Of a stretch of DNA of 64,000 nucleotides, positions 36,430 through 46,912 are shown in pieces (within the stretch, counting starts at the first letter, position 1; each line of letters begins with the position of its first letter). Source of the stretch: Pantoea sp. GD03673 (GTDB taxonomy: Bacteria; Pseudomonadota; Gammaproteobacteria; Enterobacterales; Enterobacteriaceae); contig NZ_JAOCKJ010000001.1 in assembly GCF_029844725.1 (NCBI RefSeq), positions 310,001 to 374,000 on the forward strand, written 5' to 3'. Position numbers and translations under genes: made by a program. A model generated the notes under the pieces. It saw nothing but the letters and a program-made list of their open reading frames with translations. It was not told the DNA's origin and searched no databases.

Positions 36430-39400
36430 TTAACCCGCTATCTGTTCCATCGTCTGCAAAATACGCTTATCTGAGATGGGATATGGCGTACCCAGCTGCT
36501 GAGCAAAATAGCTGATGCGCAGCTCCTCAATCATCCAGCGGATGCTCTGCACCTCTTCGTCATCCTGACGCTGCGGTGGCAATTTGTTGCGCCACGCCTG
36601 ATAAGCCTGTTCCACTGCCTGCACTTTTAGCATACGTGCGCGATCGCTGTGTGGATCGGCAGGCAGTTTTTCGAGCCGACGCTCAATGCCATGCAGGTAA
36701 CGCAGCGTATCAGCCAGTCGCTGCCAGCCGTTACCGGTGACAAAACCGCGATAGACTAGGCCACTTAACTGCGCTTTGATGTCAGACAACGCCAGCGCCA
36801 TCGTCATGTCGACTCGTCCCTTCAGCCGCTTATTGATGTTGAAAACGGCCGTGAGGATCTGCTCAACCTGCTTCGCGATGGTAACCACGGTCTCATTGAG
36901 TTCGCCACGTACCTTGTCACGCAACTGCTCAAACGAGGTCTGATCCCAGGCCGGACCGCCCGCTTCTCCCATCAGTTTATCGATGCCACAGGCAATACAG
37001 TCGTCGATCAGCTCCATTACTTTGCCATAAGGGTTAAAATAGAGGCCCAGCTTGGCCTTGTTCGGCAGCTTCTCGTGCAGATATTTAACCGGTGACGGCA
37101 CATTCAGCAGCAGCAGACGACGCTGACCGCGCCACATCATTTTCTGCTGCTCCTGCTCGCTGTCAAACAGGCGAATGGCAACGCTCTCTTTCTCGTCGAC
37201 CAGCGCAGGCCAGGCTTTGACCTTGTAGCTGCCGCGTTTCTGTTCGTAGCTTCGCGGCAATTCGCCAAAGCTCCAGATATGAAGACCCCGCTGCTCCAGC
37301 CCGTCATCCGCCACTTTCGACAGCGTTTCCTGCACTTTACCTTTCAGCTGCGCCTTGAGCGCGGTGAGGTCTTTGCCTTCCAGCAGTGTGCGGTTGTGCT
37401 CATCCAGCACACGGAAGGTCATTTTGAGATGATCGGGCACCTGTTCCCACTGCCAGTTCTCCCGCTCCAGCGTGACGCCGGTCATGCGGCGAAACTCACG
37501 CGACAGGGCATCAGGCAGCGGCATCTCCATCGCATTAACCCGTCCCAGGAACGCCTCGGCGTAATTGGGTGCGGGCACCAGGTTGCGGCGCAGCGGCTTG
37601 GGCAGTGACTTGATCAGTGCGATGATCAGCTCACGACGTACGCCAGGGATTTGCCATTCAAAGCCGCTGTCTTCAATCTGATTCAGCAGCGGCAGCGGAA
37701 TATGCACCGTCACGCCATCGGCATCAGCACCCGGCTCGAACTGATAACTCAGCTTCAGTTTAAGGTTGCCCTGATGCCAGAAGTTCGGGTAATCAAGCTG
37801 GCTGACTTTATCCGCGCCCTCTTTAATCAGCATCTGCTTGTCGAAGTTCAGCAACTCCGCGTTTTCACGGCTGGCCTGTTTCCACCAGCTGTCAAAATGC
37901 TTCGCCGATACCACCTGTTTGCCAATGCGCTGGTCATAAAACGCGAACAGCGTTTCGTCATCCACCAGAATGTCGCGACGACGGGATTTATGTTCCAGAT
38001 CCTCGACTTCACTGCGCAGCTTCTGATTAGCGCGGAAAAAAGCGTGACGGGTCTGCCAGTCGCCCTCCACCAGCGCGTGACGGATAAACAGCTCACGGCT
38101 CAGCGTCGGATCGATGCTGCCATAATTCACCTTGCGCGCGGCGACAATCGGCAGGCCATAGAGCGTCACCTTTTCGGCGGCCATCACCGCACCCTGTGAT
38201 TTCTCCCAGTGCGGTTCACTGTAGCTGCGCTTGATCAGATGCTGCGCCAGTGGCTCGATCCACTCCGGCTCAATCCGCCCCGCCGTGCGCCCCCACAGGC
38301 GGCTGGTCTCCACCAGTTCTGCCACCATGGTCCACTTCGGCGGTTTTTTAAACAGCCCGGAGCCGGGGAAGATGGCGAAGCGGGTATTGCGTGCGCCGGT
38401 ATACTCCTGTTTATCGGTATCTTTCTGACCGATATGCGACAGCAGACCGCTGAGCAGCGCGCAGTGAACGGGCTGCAGCTCAGCCGGTTCGCTGTTAACC
38501 GGGATCCCCAGTTCACGTACCACCTGCCGCAGCTGGGTGTAAATATCCTGCCATTCCCGTACGCGCAGATAATTAAGGAAGTCACTTTTGCACTGGCGGC
38601 GGAAAAGGTTGCCGGACAGCGCTTTCTGCTGCTCTGCCAGGTAGTTCCAGAGATTCACATAGGCCAGGAAGTCGGAATCTTTGTCTGCAAAGCGCCGGTG
38701 CTTCTCATCGGACGCCTGCTTTTTCTCAGCCGGACGCTCGCGCGGATCCTGAATCGACAGGCCCGCAGTGATAATCATCACTTCGCGCACGCAGCCAAAC
38801 TTCTGCGCTTCCAGCACCATCCGCGCCAGACGCGGATCGACCGGCAGCTGCGCCAGCTGACGCCCGGAGCCGGTGAGTTTGTAATGTCCGGTCTCTTCAT
38901 TCAGCGTCAGCGCGCCCAGCTCTTCCAGCAGGCGGACACCATCCTGAATGTTGCGTTTATCGGGTGCTTCCACAAACGGGAAGGCAGCGATATCGCCAAG
39001 TCCCAGCGAGGTCATCTGCAGGATCACCGACGCCAGGTTGGTGCGCAGGATTTCAGGATCGGTAAAAGCCGGACGACTCAGGAAGTCATCTTCTGCATAA
39101 AGACGAATACAGATACCGTCTGAGACACGCCCGCAACGTCCTTTACGCTGGTTGGCGGAGGCCTGGGAAATCGGCTCAATCGGCAGACGCTGCACTTTGG
39201 TCCGGAAGCTGTAGCGACTGATACGCGCCGTGCCGGGATCGATCACATATTTAATCCCAGGTACCGTCAGCGAGGTCTCAGCGACGTTGGTCGCCAGCAC
39301 AATGCGACGGCCACTGTGCGACTGAAACACCCGGTTCTGTTCAGCGTTTGAGAGTCGTGCATAGAGCGGCAGCACTTCGGTGTGCGGCAGGTCGCGTTTG

Positions 39401-40332
39401 TTCAGCGCGTCGGCGGTATCGCGTATCTCGCGCTCACCGCTCATGAAGATCAGGATATCGCCGCGACTTTCCCGGCCCAGTTCATCCACCGCATCAAAAA
39501 TTGCCTGCAGCTGATCGCGGTCGCCATCATCTGCCTCTTCAACCACCGGACGGTAGCGCACCTCAACCGGATAGGTCCGGCCAGAGACCTCGATGACCGG
39601 CGCATTATTGAAATGACGAGAGAAGCGCTGCGGGTCGATGGTCGCGGAAGTAATAATCACCTTCAGATCGGGGCGACGCGGCAACAGTTCGCGCAGATAA
39701 CCGAGCAGGAAGTCGATGTTCAGGCTGCGTTCGTGCGCTTCATCAATGATGATGGTGTCATATTGCATCAGCAGGCGATCCTGCTGAATCTCCGCCAGCA
39801 GGATCCCGTCGGTCATCAGTTTAATCTGCGTCAGATCGCTGACCTGGTCGTTGAACCGCACTTTATAGCCGACGCAGCCGCCCAGCGAGGTGCTGAGTTC
39901 ATCGGCAATGCGATTCGCCACGGTGCGAGCAGCCAGACGGCGCGGTTGCGTATGACCAATTAAACCGGTGACACCGCGTCCCAGCGCCAGACAGATTTTT
40001 GGCAGCTGCGTGGTTTTACCCGAGCCGGTTTCACCGGCGACAATCACCACCTGATGGTCGCGAATTGCCTCTGCAATATCCTGCTGCTTCTGACTGACGG
40101 GCAGATTATCCGGGAAGGTAATCGCGGGCGTAGCCGCACGGCGCTGGACCACGCGCTGTTCGGCGGCGATGAATTCCTGCTCCAGCTCGCTGGCGATGCC
40201 CTGCTGTGCCTCGGGATTTTTAGCTTTTCGCGCCCCCTGTAAACGGCGCTGCAGCCGCTGACGATCGCGCAGCATTAAACCGTCAAGCCGTGACCAGAGC
40301 GAGGCCAGTGGGGATGTATCGGAAGATGACAT
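36430..40332 (-). CDS. hrpA: ATP-dependent RNA helicase HrpA
   Basis: DEAH-box RNA helicase of 1300 residues, the same length as E. coli HrpA. Walker A GETGSGKTTQLP lies near residue 98, the DEAH box IIDEAHERSLN near 197, the SAT motif ITSATID near 227 and the motif VI QRKGRCGRVSDG near 403. Helicase-associated and OB-fold regions follow, then the long DUF3418-type C-terminal region. It resolves stalled or collided ribosomes in E. coli. It is monocistronic and read away from azoR, as in E. coli. Confidence 0.97.
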   Translation of the reverse strand: MSSSDTSPLASLWSRLDGLMLRDRQRLQRRLQGARKAKNPEAQQGIASELEQEFIAAEQRVVQRRAATPAITFPDNLPVSQKQQDIAEAIRDHQVVIVAGETGSGKTTQLPKICLALGRGVTGLIGHTQPRRLAARTVANRIADELSTSLGGCVGYKVRFNDQVSDLTQIKLMTDGILLAEIQQDRLLMQYDTIIIDEAHERSLNIDFLLGYLRELLPRRPDLKVIITSATIDPQRFSRHFNNAPVIEVSGRTYPVEVRYRPVVEEADDGDRDQLQAIFDAVDELGRESRGDILIFMSGEREIRDTADALNKRDLPHTEVLPLYARLSNAEQNRVFQSHSGRRIVLATNVAETSLTVPGIKYVIDPGTARISRYSFRTKVQRLPIEPISQASANQRKGRCGRVSDGICIRLYAEDDFLSRPAFTDPEILRTNLASVILQMTSLGLGDIAAFPFVEAPDKRNIQDGVRLLEELGALTLNEETGHYKLTGSGRQLAQLPVDPRLARMVLEAQKFGCVREVMIITAGLSIQDPRERPAEKKQASDEKHRRFADKDSDFLAYVNLWNYLAEQQKALSGNLFRRQCKSDFLNYLRVREWQDIYTQLRQVVRELGIPVNSEPAELQPVHCALLSGLLSHIGQKDTDKQEYTGARNTRFAIFPGSGLFKKPPKWTMVAELVETSRLWGRTAGRIEPEWIEPLAQHLIKRSYSEPHWEKSQGAVMAAEKVTLYGLPIVAARKVNYGSIDPTLSRELFIRHALVEGDWQTRHAFFRANQKLRSEVEDLEHKSRRRDILVDDETLFAFYDQRIGKQVVSAKHFDSWWKQASRENAELLNFDKQMLIKEGADKVSQLDYPNFWHQGNLKLKLSYQFEPGADADGVTVHIPLPLLNQIEDSGFEWQIPGVRRELIIALIKSLPKPLRRNLVPAPNYAEAFLGRVNAMEMPLPDALSREFRRMTGVTLERENWQWEQVPDHLKMTFRVLDEHNRTLLEGKDLTALKAQLKGKVQETLSKVADDGLEQRGLHIWSFGELPRSYEQKRGSYKVKAWPALVDEKESVAIRLFDSEQEQQKMMWRGQRRLLLLNVPSPVKYLHEKLPNKAKLGLYFNPYGKVMELIDDCIACGIDKLMGEAGGPAWDQTSFEQLRDKVRGELNETVVTIAKQVEQILTAVFNINKRLKGRVDMTMALALSDIKAQLSGLVYRGFVTGNGWQRLADTLRYLHGIERRLEKLPADPHSDRARMLKVQAVEQAYQAWRNKLPPQRQDDEEVQSIRWMIEELRISYFAQQLGTPYPISDKRILQTMEQIAG

Positions 40333-40553
40333 AATAATGACGTACCTTACTCAGACGGTGTCGCTGCACAAAGCAGCGCCCTGAAAGCCGGGATAACCAG
40401 CTGATTCAATAAAAATAATTGCGCGCATCATAGCACATTCTGAACCGTTCCGGCGGCAGGCCCCGGTTACGCTTATTCAATAAATTCGAACATGGGTCTC
40501 GAAATATTGCGCTTTCACCGCGCCATCGATAACCGTAGAGTGTAAACCATTGA

Positions 40554-41189
<636 letters not shown>

Positions 41190-41222
41190 TTCAGCACCAT
41201 CCTGAATTGACGCCGTAACTCA

Positions 41223-41245
41223 ACCGGGCCACGCGCCCGGTTTTT
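41223..41245 (+). terminator. azoR terminator
   Basis: Stem ACCGGGC / GCCCGGT with the 5-base loop CACGC and a run of five T, 33 bases after the azoR stop. Confidence 0.88.
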
Positions 41246-41250
41246 GCCCG

Positions 41251-41589
41251 TTACTGGCTGGCCCCCGCCTCTTTTCTCAGCCACTGACCGTTAATACCGC
41301 GCACATACTCCCCCGCAGCCGCACGACTCACCAGCTTCTGTCCGGCAATGCTGGCAATGTCGGCCGTGGAAAGATTATTCTGCTCTGCCAGTTGCTGATA
41401 CGCCTGTTTGCGTCCGGCATTAATACGCTGCACCAGCGCCAGCGTGTCACTGTCCTGTGAACGTGCCGCCAGATAGCCTGAAAGCGTTTCGCCTGCCTGG
41501 CCTGATTGCCGTGCCTGATCCAGCGTCAGGGCCCGGACAGGCTGCACCATCGCCAGGGCGAGTAACAGCGCCGCACTTATGCGTTTCAT
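41251..41589 (-). CDS. ydbL: YdbL, DUF1318 periplasmic protein
   Basis: A 112-residue exported protein with signal peptide MKRISAALLLALAMVQPVRA. The mature part, LTLDQARQSGQAGETLSGYL to RINAGRKQAYQQLAEQNNLS, is DUF1318. It is the last gene of the ydbH-ynbE-ydbL operon, 11 bases after ynbE. In E. coli YdbL modulates the YdbH-YnbE bridge that moves phospholipid towards the outer membrane. The length is close to E. coli YdbL (108). Confidence 0.92.
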   Translation of the reverse strand: MKRISAALLLALAMVQPVRALTLDQARQSGQAGETLSGYLAARSQDSDTLALVQRINAGRKQAYQQLAEQNNLSTADIASIAGQKLVSRAAAGEYVRGINGQWLRKEAGASQ

Positions 41590-41600
41590 CGTGGCTCTCC

Positions 41601-41789
41601 TCAGAACAGACCGCTCTGATTTTTCAGTAACGCTTCCACATCCTTATCGACTTTGATGTGGATCTCATGCTCGATTCTTACATTCATGTTGATGGTAATG
41701 GGATCTTTGGGTGCCGTGACTTCAATGCGCGGCACGCAGCCGATGCTCAGCAGTCCGGCTGCCATTACCAGTAGCGCCTTCAGGCTCAT
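41601..41789 (-). CDS. ynbE: YnbE outer-membrane lipoprotein
   Basis: A 62-residue lipoprotein. The signal MSLKALLVMAAGLL is followed by the lipobox SIGC (C18) and PRIEVTAPKDPITINMNVRI, which matches E. coli YnbE. It is thought to form a multimer that meets the C-terminus of YdbH at the outer membrane. The start overlaps the ydbH stop by 4 bases (ATGA), so translation is coupled. The lipobox has Ser at -3 where Leu is usual, which is tolerated. Confidence 0.92.
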   Translation of the reverse strand: MSLKALLVMAAGLLSIGCVPRIEVTAPKDPITINMNVRIEHEIHIKVDKDVEALLKNQSGLF

Positions 41790-44413
41790 GGTGAGGTGTC
41801 CTTGTTCGATGGCAAAGTCGCATGTTGCTCTAACCAGGATTGCAAATTATCGCCAAAGCGCAGGCTGCGCCAGAGCTGAAACAGGTTTTCCTGATGATGA
41901 TAATTAAGATTGACCGTCTGCCGACGGTTACTGAACTGGCTGACGCCCTGCACCTGTGCTTCCATGGTAAGGTCGCCAAGGTTATCCAGATTAATCGTGG
42001 CCCAGCTGCGTGAGACTTCCATGTAGCGTAACCAGTCCAGGGCTGCGCCGGTCGCTACGTTGTTACGGGTAATGGCATCTGCCATATCTTTGTCCAGCCG
42101 GAAGGTCAGCGGACCGCTATTCGCAATCCACCCTTTCTCCACCAGCCAGCGGGGGTTATTGAGCCAGAGCGGCAGCTCGCCGTTAACCCTGCCCGACATC
42201 GCAAACTGTTTTGGTTTCAGCGCCGTGACCAGCTCACTAAGGCTGATTTGACGCAGCGATACGCGGGCGGGCTCATGCTGGGGCATACGCAGGGAGGGCA
42301 GCGTGATTTGTCCACCCAGCAGATCGAGGCTGACATCCTGCAGCGTCAGCGGTGCCTGTTCAGACCACGGCCAGTTCCCCTGCAGATCGGCGCGAATATT
42401 CTGCATCGCAAACTGGTTCTTCACCTCGGCAATCCGCAGTGAGACCGGGCCATGCTGACCAAACTGCCACTGCTGCTGGCGGAAGCGAAACGGCAGCGAG
42501 AAGTCGATGCCGTTCACCTGGCTGTCCGGGGTCCAGACGCTGCCCTGTCTGACCGTCCAGTGGCCTCCGGCCTGAAAGCCCTGATCAGCAGCGGCAGAAA
42601 ACGCAACCTGTGCCTGCAAACTGCCGCCCTGGATCTGCATTTTCATATCGGGGCTAAGCAGCGGCTGAAATACCTTCAGTGACTGTGCAGGCCACCAGGC
42701 CTGACCGCGCAGTCGCTCACCGTCCCAGCGGCCATTTACCCGCAGCGGGCCAACCTTGCCCGCTTTTAACGCGCCCCGCCAGAGGAAATGGCCGGGATCC
42801 CGGCCTTTGGCTTCGAAGTCGAGCGCAGAATCAGCCAGACCGCCGCCGTAACTGAAACGGGTCGGCCCCGCCTGCAGTCTGAAATGGCCGTTAAAAGAAG
42901 GGACTGTCGCATCACGTTGCCAGTTGACCGGTTCAGTCAGCGTCAGGCGCGGTTTTGCCACGTTGACGCTGCCGTAAGCCAGCTGATTGAAACCGGCAGA
43001 CAGGGTATCAAGATGGATCAGCGTGTCGTGCCAGCCGCCGGTGCCTTTAACATCCCAGCGTGCCTGCAGCGGCAGCATCTCGCCTCCGCCCCAGTAGCGC
43101 CAGTTCCATTCGCCCTTATCGGGCCAGAAATCTGTGGCGCGACCATCAAGATGCAGCCGGAAGCGGCCAAAACTGGCATCGTGCGCGTTGAGAATGGCCT
43201 GCAGGCGACCCGCGATACCCTGTGAGGAGAGCCGAACGCCCGCCAGCGGCCAGCGCGCTTCGTCTACTTCCAGCGTGGAGAGAAGCCGGCCACGCAGGCG
43301 GAGCAGCGATTTAGGTTGCAGCACCAGCTGAGGGTCGAGCAGCGAACCGCTGAGCACGCCCGGAATCGAGCCGTAAAGTTGCAGTTCGGCCAGCTTGCTT
43401 TCACCGGTCAGCTGAAACGGCAGGTTACTATGGGTCAGACTGAGGTTGCCGGGACCGATACCCAACACCACGTTGCCCTTGCCGCCACGTCCCTGGGTCA
43501 GCAGGTTAATCCGCCCGCTAATCTGGCTGCTTTCAAGGCCCGACTGCCAGTTATCCAGCGTCAGGTTAACAAACCCGGACAGCGGCTGAGCCGCCTGGGG
43601 CCAGAAGTATTCGCCCTTTTCAATCCGAATCTGCTCGCGGCTGACCTGCCAGGGCAGTCTGAGAAGCGGCCGTTTCTCCTCCGCCATCGCCACACGCAGT
43701 TCGCCCTGCTGCTCCTGCCAGTTAAGCGTCACTTGCAGCGGATGTGGCAGCGCGACCAGCGTCAGCTGTCCGGCCACCTCGCCATCGACCGGCAGATCGG
43801 TCGCAAAGGTGGGTAGCGCCAGATGACCGCTCAGCGTGACGGGTTCAGGCAATGCAGGATGGGTGAGTGTCAGGCGAGAGATCGCGAGCTGCTGACCGGT
43901 CAGCGTTGCCGCCAGCTGCAGGTTATCGCCGTGGTAATGAAGTTGCTGGCGATCTTTTTCCAGCGTCAGATCCAGCGCACCCGCATACGTCTGCCACGGC
44001 GCAACAACCAGTTTGCCCAGATGAACATCGGCGCCAGGCAGCATTGCCTGCCATTCAGCCAGCGTTTTGGGTGCAGCCGCGCTGTTACTGGCCGGGAGTT
44101 TTTGCAGGCAGTCGCTCTCCAGCGTCAGCTCCCTCGCATTCAGTTTCCAGCGCGACTGATGCCAGCCCAGTGACACCGCCTTTACGTTTGCCAGCGAGCA
44201 GTCGCCCGCGAGATAACGAATCTGCGGCAACCATAGCCCCCCCTCCCGCCAGCGCGGCGCACCTGACAGCTCAATGCGCGTCCCGTCAGGCAGCCAGATG
44301 CCGGCCAGCCGCGGCAGCCATTGCGTCACAGTCAAGATCAGGCCGAGCAGCAGCAGGATAACCGCCAGAATGGCCGCCAGCCGTCGCCGGAAAATCCGTG
44401 GCATAAAAGCCAT
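41786..44413 (-). CDS. ydbH: YdbH, AsmA-like intermembrane phospholipid transport protein
   Basis: Large envelope protein of 875 residues with an N-terminal membrane anchor at about 11-32 (LAAILAVILLLLGLILTVTQ) and a long beta-rich periplasmic body, typical of AsmA/TamB/YhdP/YdbH proteins. With TamB and YhdP it keeps phospholipid moving to the outer membrane. The C-terminal part containing VSQFSNRRQTVNLNYHHQEN is the conserved YdbH end. It heads the operon with ynbE and ydbL. The ATG at 44411-44413 follows AAGGAAAAGG; an ATG three codons later is also possible. It is divergent from ldhA. Confidence 0.94.
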   Translation of the reverse strand: MAFMPRIFRRRLAAILAVILLLLGLILTVTQWLPRLAGIWLPDGTRIELSGAPRWREGGLWLPQIRYLAGDCSLANVKAVSLGWHQSRWKLNARELTLESDCLQKLPASNSAAAPKTLAEWQAMLPGADVHLGKLVVAPWQTYAGALDLTLEKDRQQLHYHGDNLQLAATLTGQQLAISRLTLTHPALPEPVTLSGHLALPTFATDLPVDGEVAGQLTLVALPHPLQVTLNWQEQQGELRVAMAEEKRPLLRLPWQVSREQIRIEKGEYFWPQAAQPLSGFVNLTLDNWQSGLESSQISGRINLLTQGRGGKGNVVLGIGPGNLSLTHSNLPFQLTGESKLAELQLYGSIPGVLSGSLLDPQLVLQPKSLLRLRGRLLSTLEVDEARWPLAGVRLSSQGIAGRLQAILNAHDASFGRFRLHLDGRATDFWPDKGEWNWRYWGGGEMLPLQARWDVKGTGGWHDTLIHLDTLSAGFNQLAYGSVNVAKPRLTLTEPVNWQRDATVPSFNGHFRLQAGPTRFSYGGGLADSALDFEAKGRDPGHFLWRGALKAGKVGPLRVNGRWDGERLRGQAWWPAQSLKVFQPLLSPDMKMQIQGGSLQAQVAFSAAADQGFQAGGHWTVRQGSVWTPDSQVNGIDFSLPFRFRQQQWQFGQHGPVSLRIAEVKNQFAMQNIRADLQGNWPWSEQAPLTLQDVSLDLLGGQITLPSLRMPQHEPARVSLRQISLSELVTALKPKQFAMSGRVNGELPLWLNNPRWLVEKGWIANSGPLTFRLDKDMADAITRNNVATGAALDWLRYMEVSRSWATINLDNLGDLTMEAQVQGVSQFSNRRQTVNLNYHHQENLFQLWRSLRFGDNLQSWLEQHATLPSNKDTSP

Positions 44414-44558
44414 AATCCTTTTCCTTACAATATCCTGACAGGGATGATGGCATGTAATCTGCCAGACGTGAAGGCCTGCACCAGGCGCAAATCAGCTGTT
44501 TCAGCAAAGTCGGCCAGAAAACGTTATCCTTGGTTAATCACTCTGCAGGAGCATAACG

Positions 44559-45551
44559 ATGAAGATCGCGGTTTACAGCACCAAACATTACGATCAGAAA
44601 TACCTTGAGCAGGTCAATCAGCAGTTCGGCTTTGAGCTGGTGTTTTTTGACTTCCTGCTCTCAGAAAGCACGGCCAAAACGGCGGTGGATTGCGATGCCG
44701 TCTGCATCTTTGTCAACGATGACGGCAGTCGTCCGGTACTCGAAGAGCTGGCCGGATTGGGTGTGAAATATATCGCGCTGCGCTGTGCGGGCTTCAATAA
44801 TGTTGATCTGGAGGCTGCGAAGGCGCTGGGTCTGGAGGTCGTCAGGGTGCCCGCTTACTCACCGGAAGCGGTCGCTGAACACGCTATCGGCCTGATGATG
44901 ACCCTGAACCGCCGTATTCATCGCGCATATCAGCGTACCCGTGACGCAAACTTTTCGCTCGACGGCCTGACAGGATTCAACATGCACAACAAAACCGCAG
45001 GCGTTATCGGCACCGGTAAAATCGGGATTGCGACGATGCGCATTCTGAAAGGTTTTGGTATGCGGCTGCTGGCGTTTGATCCCTATCCGAGCGCGCAGGC
45101 ACTGGAGCTGGGCGCGGAATATGTCGACCTGAAGACGCTGTTTGCTGAATCCCACGTCATTACGCTGCACTGCCCGCTGACGCCGGAGAATCATCATCTG
45201 CTTAACGCCGACGCGTTTAAACAGATGCGCGATGGCGTTATGATCATCAACACCAGTCGCGGTGGCCTGATTGATTCACAAGCCGCGATTGACGCGCTTA
45301 AACAGCAGAAAATTGGCGCACTCGGCATGGATGTGTATGAGAATGAGCGCGACCTGTTCTTTGAAGATAAGTCGAATGATGTGATTCAGGACGATGTGTT
45401 CCGCCGTCTGTCGGCGTGCCATAACGTCTTATTCACCGGCCATCAGGCGTTTTTAACGGCCGAAGCACTGACCGCCATTTCTGAAACCACGCTGAGTAAT
45501 CTTAGCCAGCTCGATCGCGGTGAAAACTGCCCGAACCGACTGTCAGCCTGA
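44559..45551 (+). CDS. ldhA: D-lactate dehydrogenase, fermentative (LdhA)
   Basis: Cytoplasmic NADH-dependent enzyme of the D-2-hydroxyacid dehydrogenase family, 330 residues (E. coli 329), reducing pyruvate to D-lactate in fermentation. The NAD-binding GTGKIGIATMRILKGFG is near residue 152. The catalytic R is in INTSRGGL (near 234), E in the region MDVYENERDLFFED and H in FTGHQAFLT (near 296). GCAGGAG lies before the ATG. It is divergent from ydbH, as in E. coli, but hslJ does not follow here. Confidence 0.97.
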   Translation: MKIAVYSTKHYDQKYLEQVNQQFGFELVFFDFLLSESTAKTAVDCDAVCIFVNDDGSRPVLEELAGLGVKYIALRCAGFNNVDLEAAKALGLEVVRVPAYSPEAVAEHAIGLMMTLNRRIHRAYQRTRDANFSLDGLTGFNMHNKTAGVIGTGKIGIATMRILKGFGMRLLAFDPYPSAQALELGAEYVDLKTLFAESHVITLHCPLTPENHHLLNADAFKQMRDGVMIINTSRGGLIDSQAAIDALKQQKIGALGMDVYENERDLFFEDKSNDVIQDDVFRRLSACHNVLFTGHQAFLTAEALTAISETTLSNLSQLDRGENCPNRLSA

Positions 45552-45573
45552 CGAATGTCTGTGTGATTATGCG

Positions 45574-45597
45574 GGCCGGTGAAAACCGGCCTGTTTA
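45574..45597. terminator. ldhA terminator
   Basis: Stem GGCCGGT / ACCGGCC capped by a GAAA tetraloop, followed by TGTTTAT. It lies 22 bases after ldhA, in the convergent gap with the DUF333 lipoprotein gene. Confidence 0.8.
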
Positions 45598-45873
45598 TCA
45601 GCGCGCGCAACGCCCGCCAATCAACGCCTGCTCATCACAGCGGCGTCCATTCACCAACTGACACATCCCCACTCGTGAGCCATCCAGCTGATGCGAAAAC
45701 GCCAGCGTTCCGCCTGCATTCGAGCAGGTGCTTTCTGCCAGGGAAGACATCACCACCCGTGGCTGGATATGGGCGGCGGTGGCCTGTTGCGGTGGCTCGT
45801 TATCATCACTGTTGCTGCTGCAGGCAGAGAGTAATAGCGCGGCACCGGCCAGCAAAAAGGTGGCTGCTTTCAT
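45598..45873 (-). CDS. DUF333-type lipoprotein, 91 aa
   Basis: Small lipoprotein: signal MKAATFLLAGAALLLSAC with lipobox LSAC (C18), then a polar linker SSNSDDNEPPQQ and a DUF333-like domain (about 46-91). The domain pattern is STCSNAGGTLAFSHQLDGS then GMCQLVNGRRCDEQALIGG, the same C..GG..C.L..G..C(D/E)..A order as E. coli YoaF and relatives. The cysteines probably form disulphides in the periplasm. Ser at +2 predicts outer-membrane sorting. GGAG lies 9 bases upstream of the ATG. Function is unknown. Confidence 0.78.
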   Translation of the reverse strand: MKAATFLLAGAALLLSACSSNSDDNEPPQQATAAHIQPRVVMSSLAESTCSNAGGTLAFSHQLDGSRVGMCQLVNGRRCDEQALIGGRCAR

Positions 45874-46057
45874 CAGTCAGACTCCGGGAATTGAGGTAAA
45901 AGGCTGGCTCAGCATATGTCAGGCGGCACAAGGGGTCGAGGGGTGAAACAGCTTTTTACAAAATTCTGCAGCGTACTTTGCAAGCAGAATTATCTTGTTT
46001 ACCTGTTATCACTGAACTGCCACCCTTTTTTGGCCCTTATTAATTCGGAGTAAAGCC

Positions 46058-46714
46058 ATGTTAATGGATATGTTAATTCGCATCGCGCTGGCCGGTATTC
46101 TCGGCGGTCTGATTGGCCTGGAGCGTCAGATGCGGGCCAAAGAAGCAGGACTGCGCACCCATATTCTGGTCGGCATCGGCAGCGCCATGTTTATGCTGGT
46201 GTCGAAATATGGCTTCGCCGATATGCTCAGCAGCGACCATGTGGCACTCGATCCCAGCCGTATTGCAGCTCAGGTCGTCAGCGGCATGGGCTTTCTTGGC
46301 GCAGGCACCATCATGATCCAGAAGCAGGTGGTGAAGGGGTTAACCACAGCGGCGGGCCTGTGGGTGACGGCAGCGATTGGTCTGGTGATCGGCAGTGGCA
46401 TGTATGAGATTGGCATCTATGGCACGGTGCTGGCGCTGGTGGTGCTGGAAGTGTTCCGCCGTCTGAGCCATCTTTTAATCGGCAAACACCATACGCTGCT
46501 GGTTTTTCTTAAGCCCAAAAGCGTGCCGCTGGTGCTGCTGGTCATGCAGCGGGAAGGCATTCGCTATGGCAATGTCACGGTGATCAATCGTGATGAAGAG
46601 AGCGGTCTGTGTGAACTCAGTGTCCAGGTGACGCTCTCCCGCAGATCAAACGATGCGCACCTTTATGACAAGGTTATGGAGATCAAGGGCGTGCAGTCGC
46701 TGGAGATGATGTAA
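46058..46714 (+). CDS. MgtC/SapB-family inner-membrane protein
   Basis: A 218-residue protein with five helices in the first 140 residues and a soluble C-terminal domain. The MgtC family marks are ILGGLIGLERQMRAKEAGLR, THILVGIGSAMFMLVS and VSGMGFLGAGTIM with GLTTAAGLWVTAAIGLVIGS. It is closer to the SapB/YhiD branch than to Salmonella virulence MgtC, whose C-terminal domain is longer; this is a judgement by eye. The role is unknown; MgtC itself affects ATP synthase and low-Mg2+ growth. GGAG lies before the ATG. No mgtC-type leader was recognised. Confidence 0.85.
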   Translation: MLMDMLIRIALAGILGGLIGLERQMRAKEAGLRTHILVGIGSAMFMLVSKYGFADMLSSDHVALDPSRIAAQVVSGMGFLGAGTIMIQKQVVKGLTTAAGLWVTAAIGLVIGSGMYEIGIYGTVLALVVLEVFRRLSHLLIGKHHTLLVFLKPKSVPLVLLVMQREGIRYGNVTVINRDEESGLCELSVQVTLSRRSNDAHLYDKVMEIKGVQSLEMM

Positions 46715-46912
46715 TGCCCGACGCGTTAAGGCCAGCATCTGACGTTGCAGAAGGCGGTTATCCGCAGCCACCGCCCTCTGCACGCCCTGTCCGGGTTCAT
46801 CTGCTCGCAAAATCAGCGACGCCTTCGGCCTGACCTGAGACATAGAGCCTGCCGGTAATTAATGGCATAATCCGTGATGGTTTATGTCTGAAATAATTTA
46901 CTCCGGGGATAA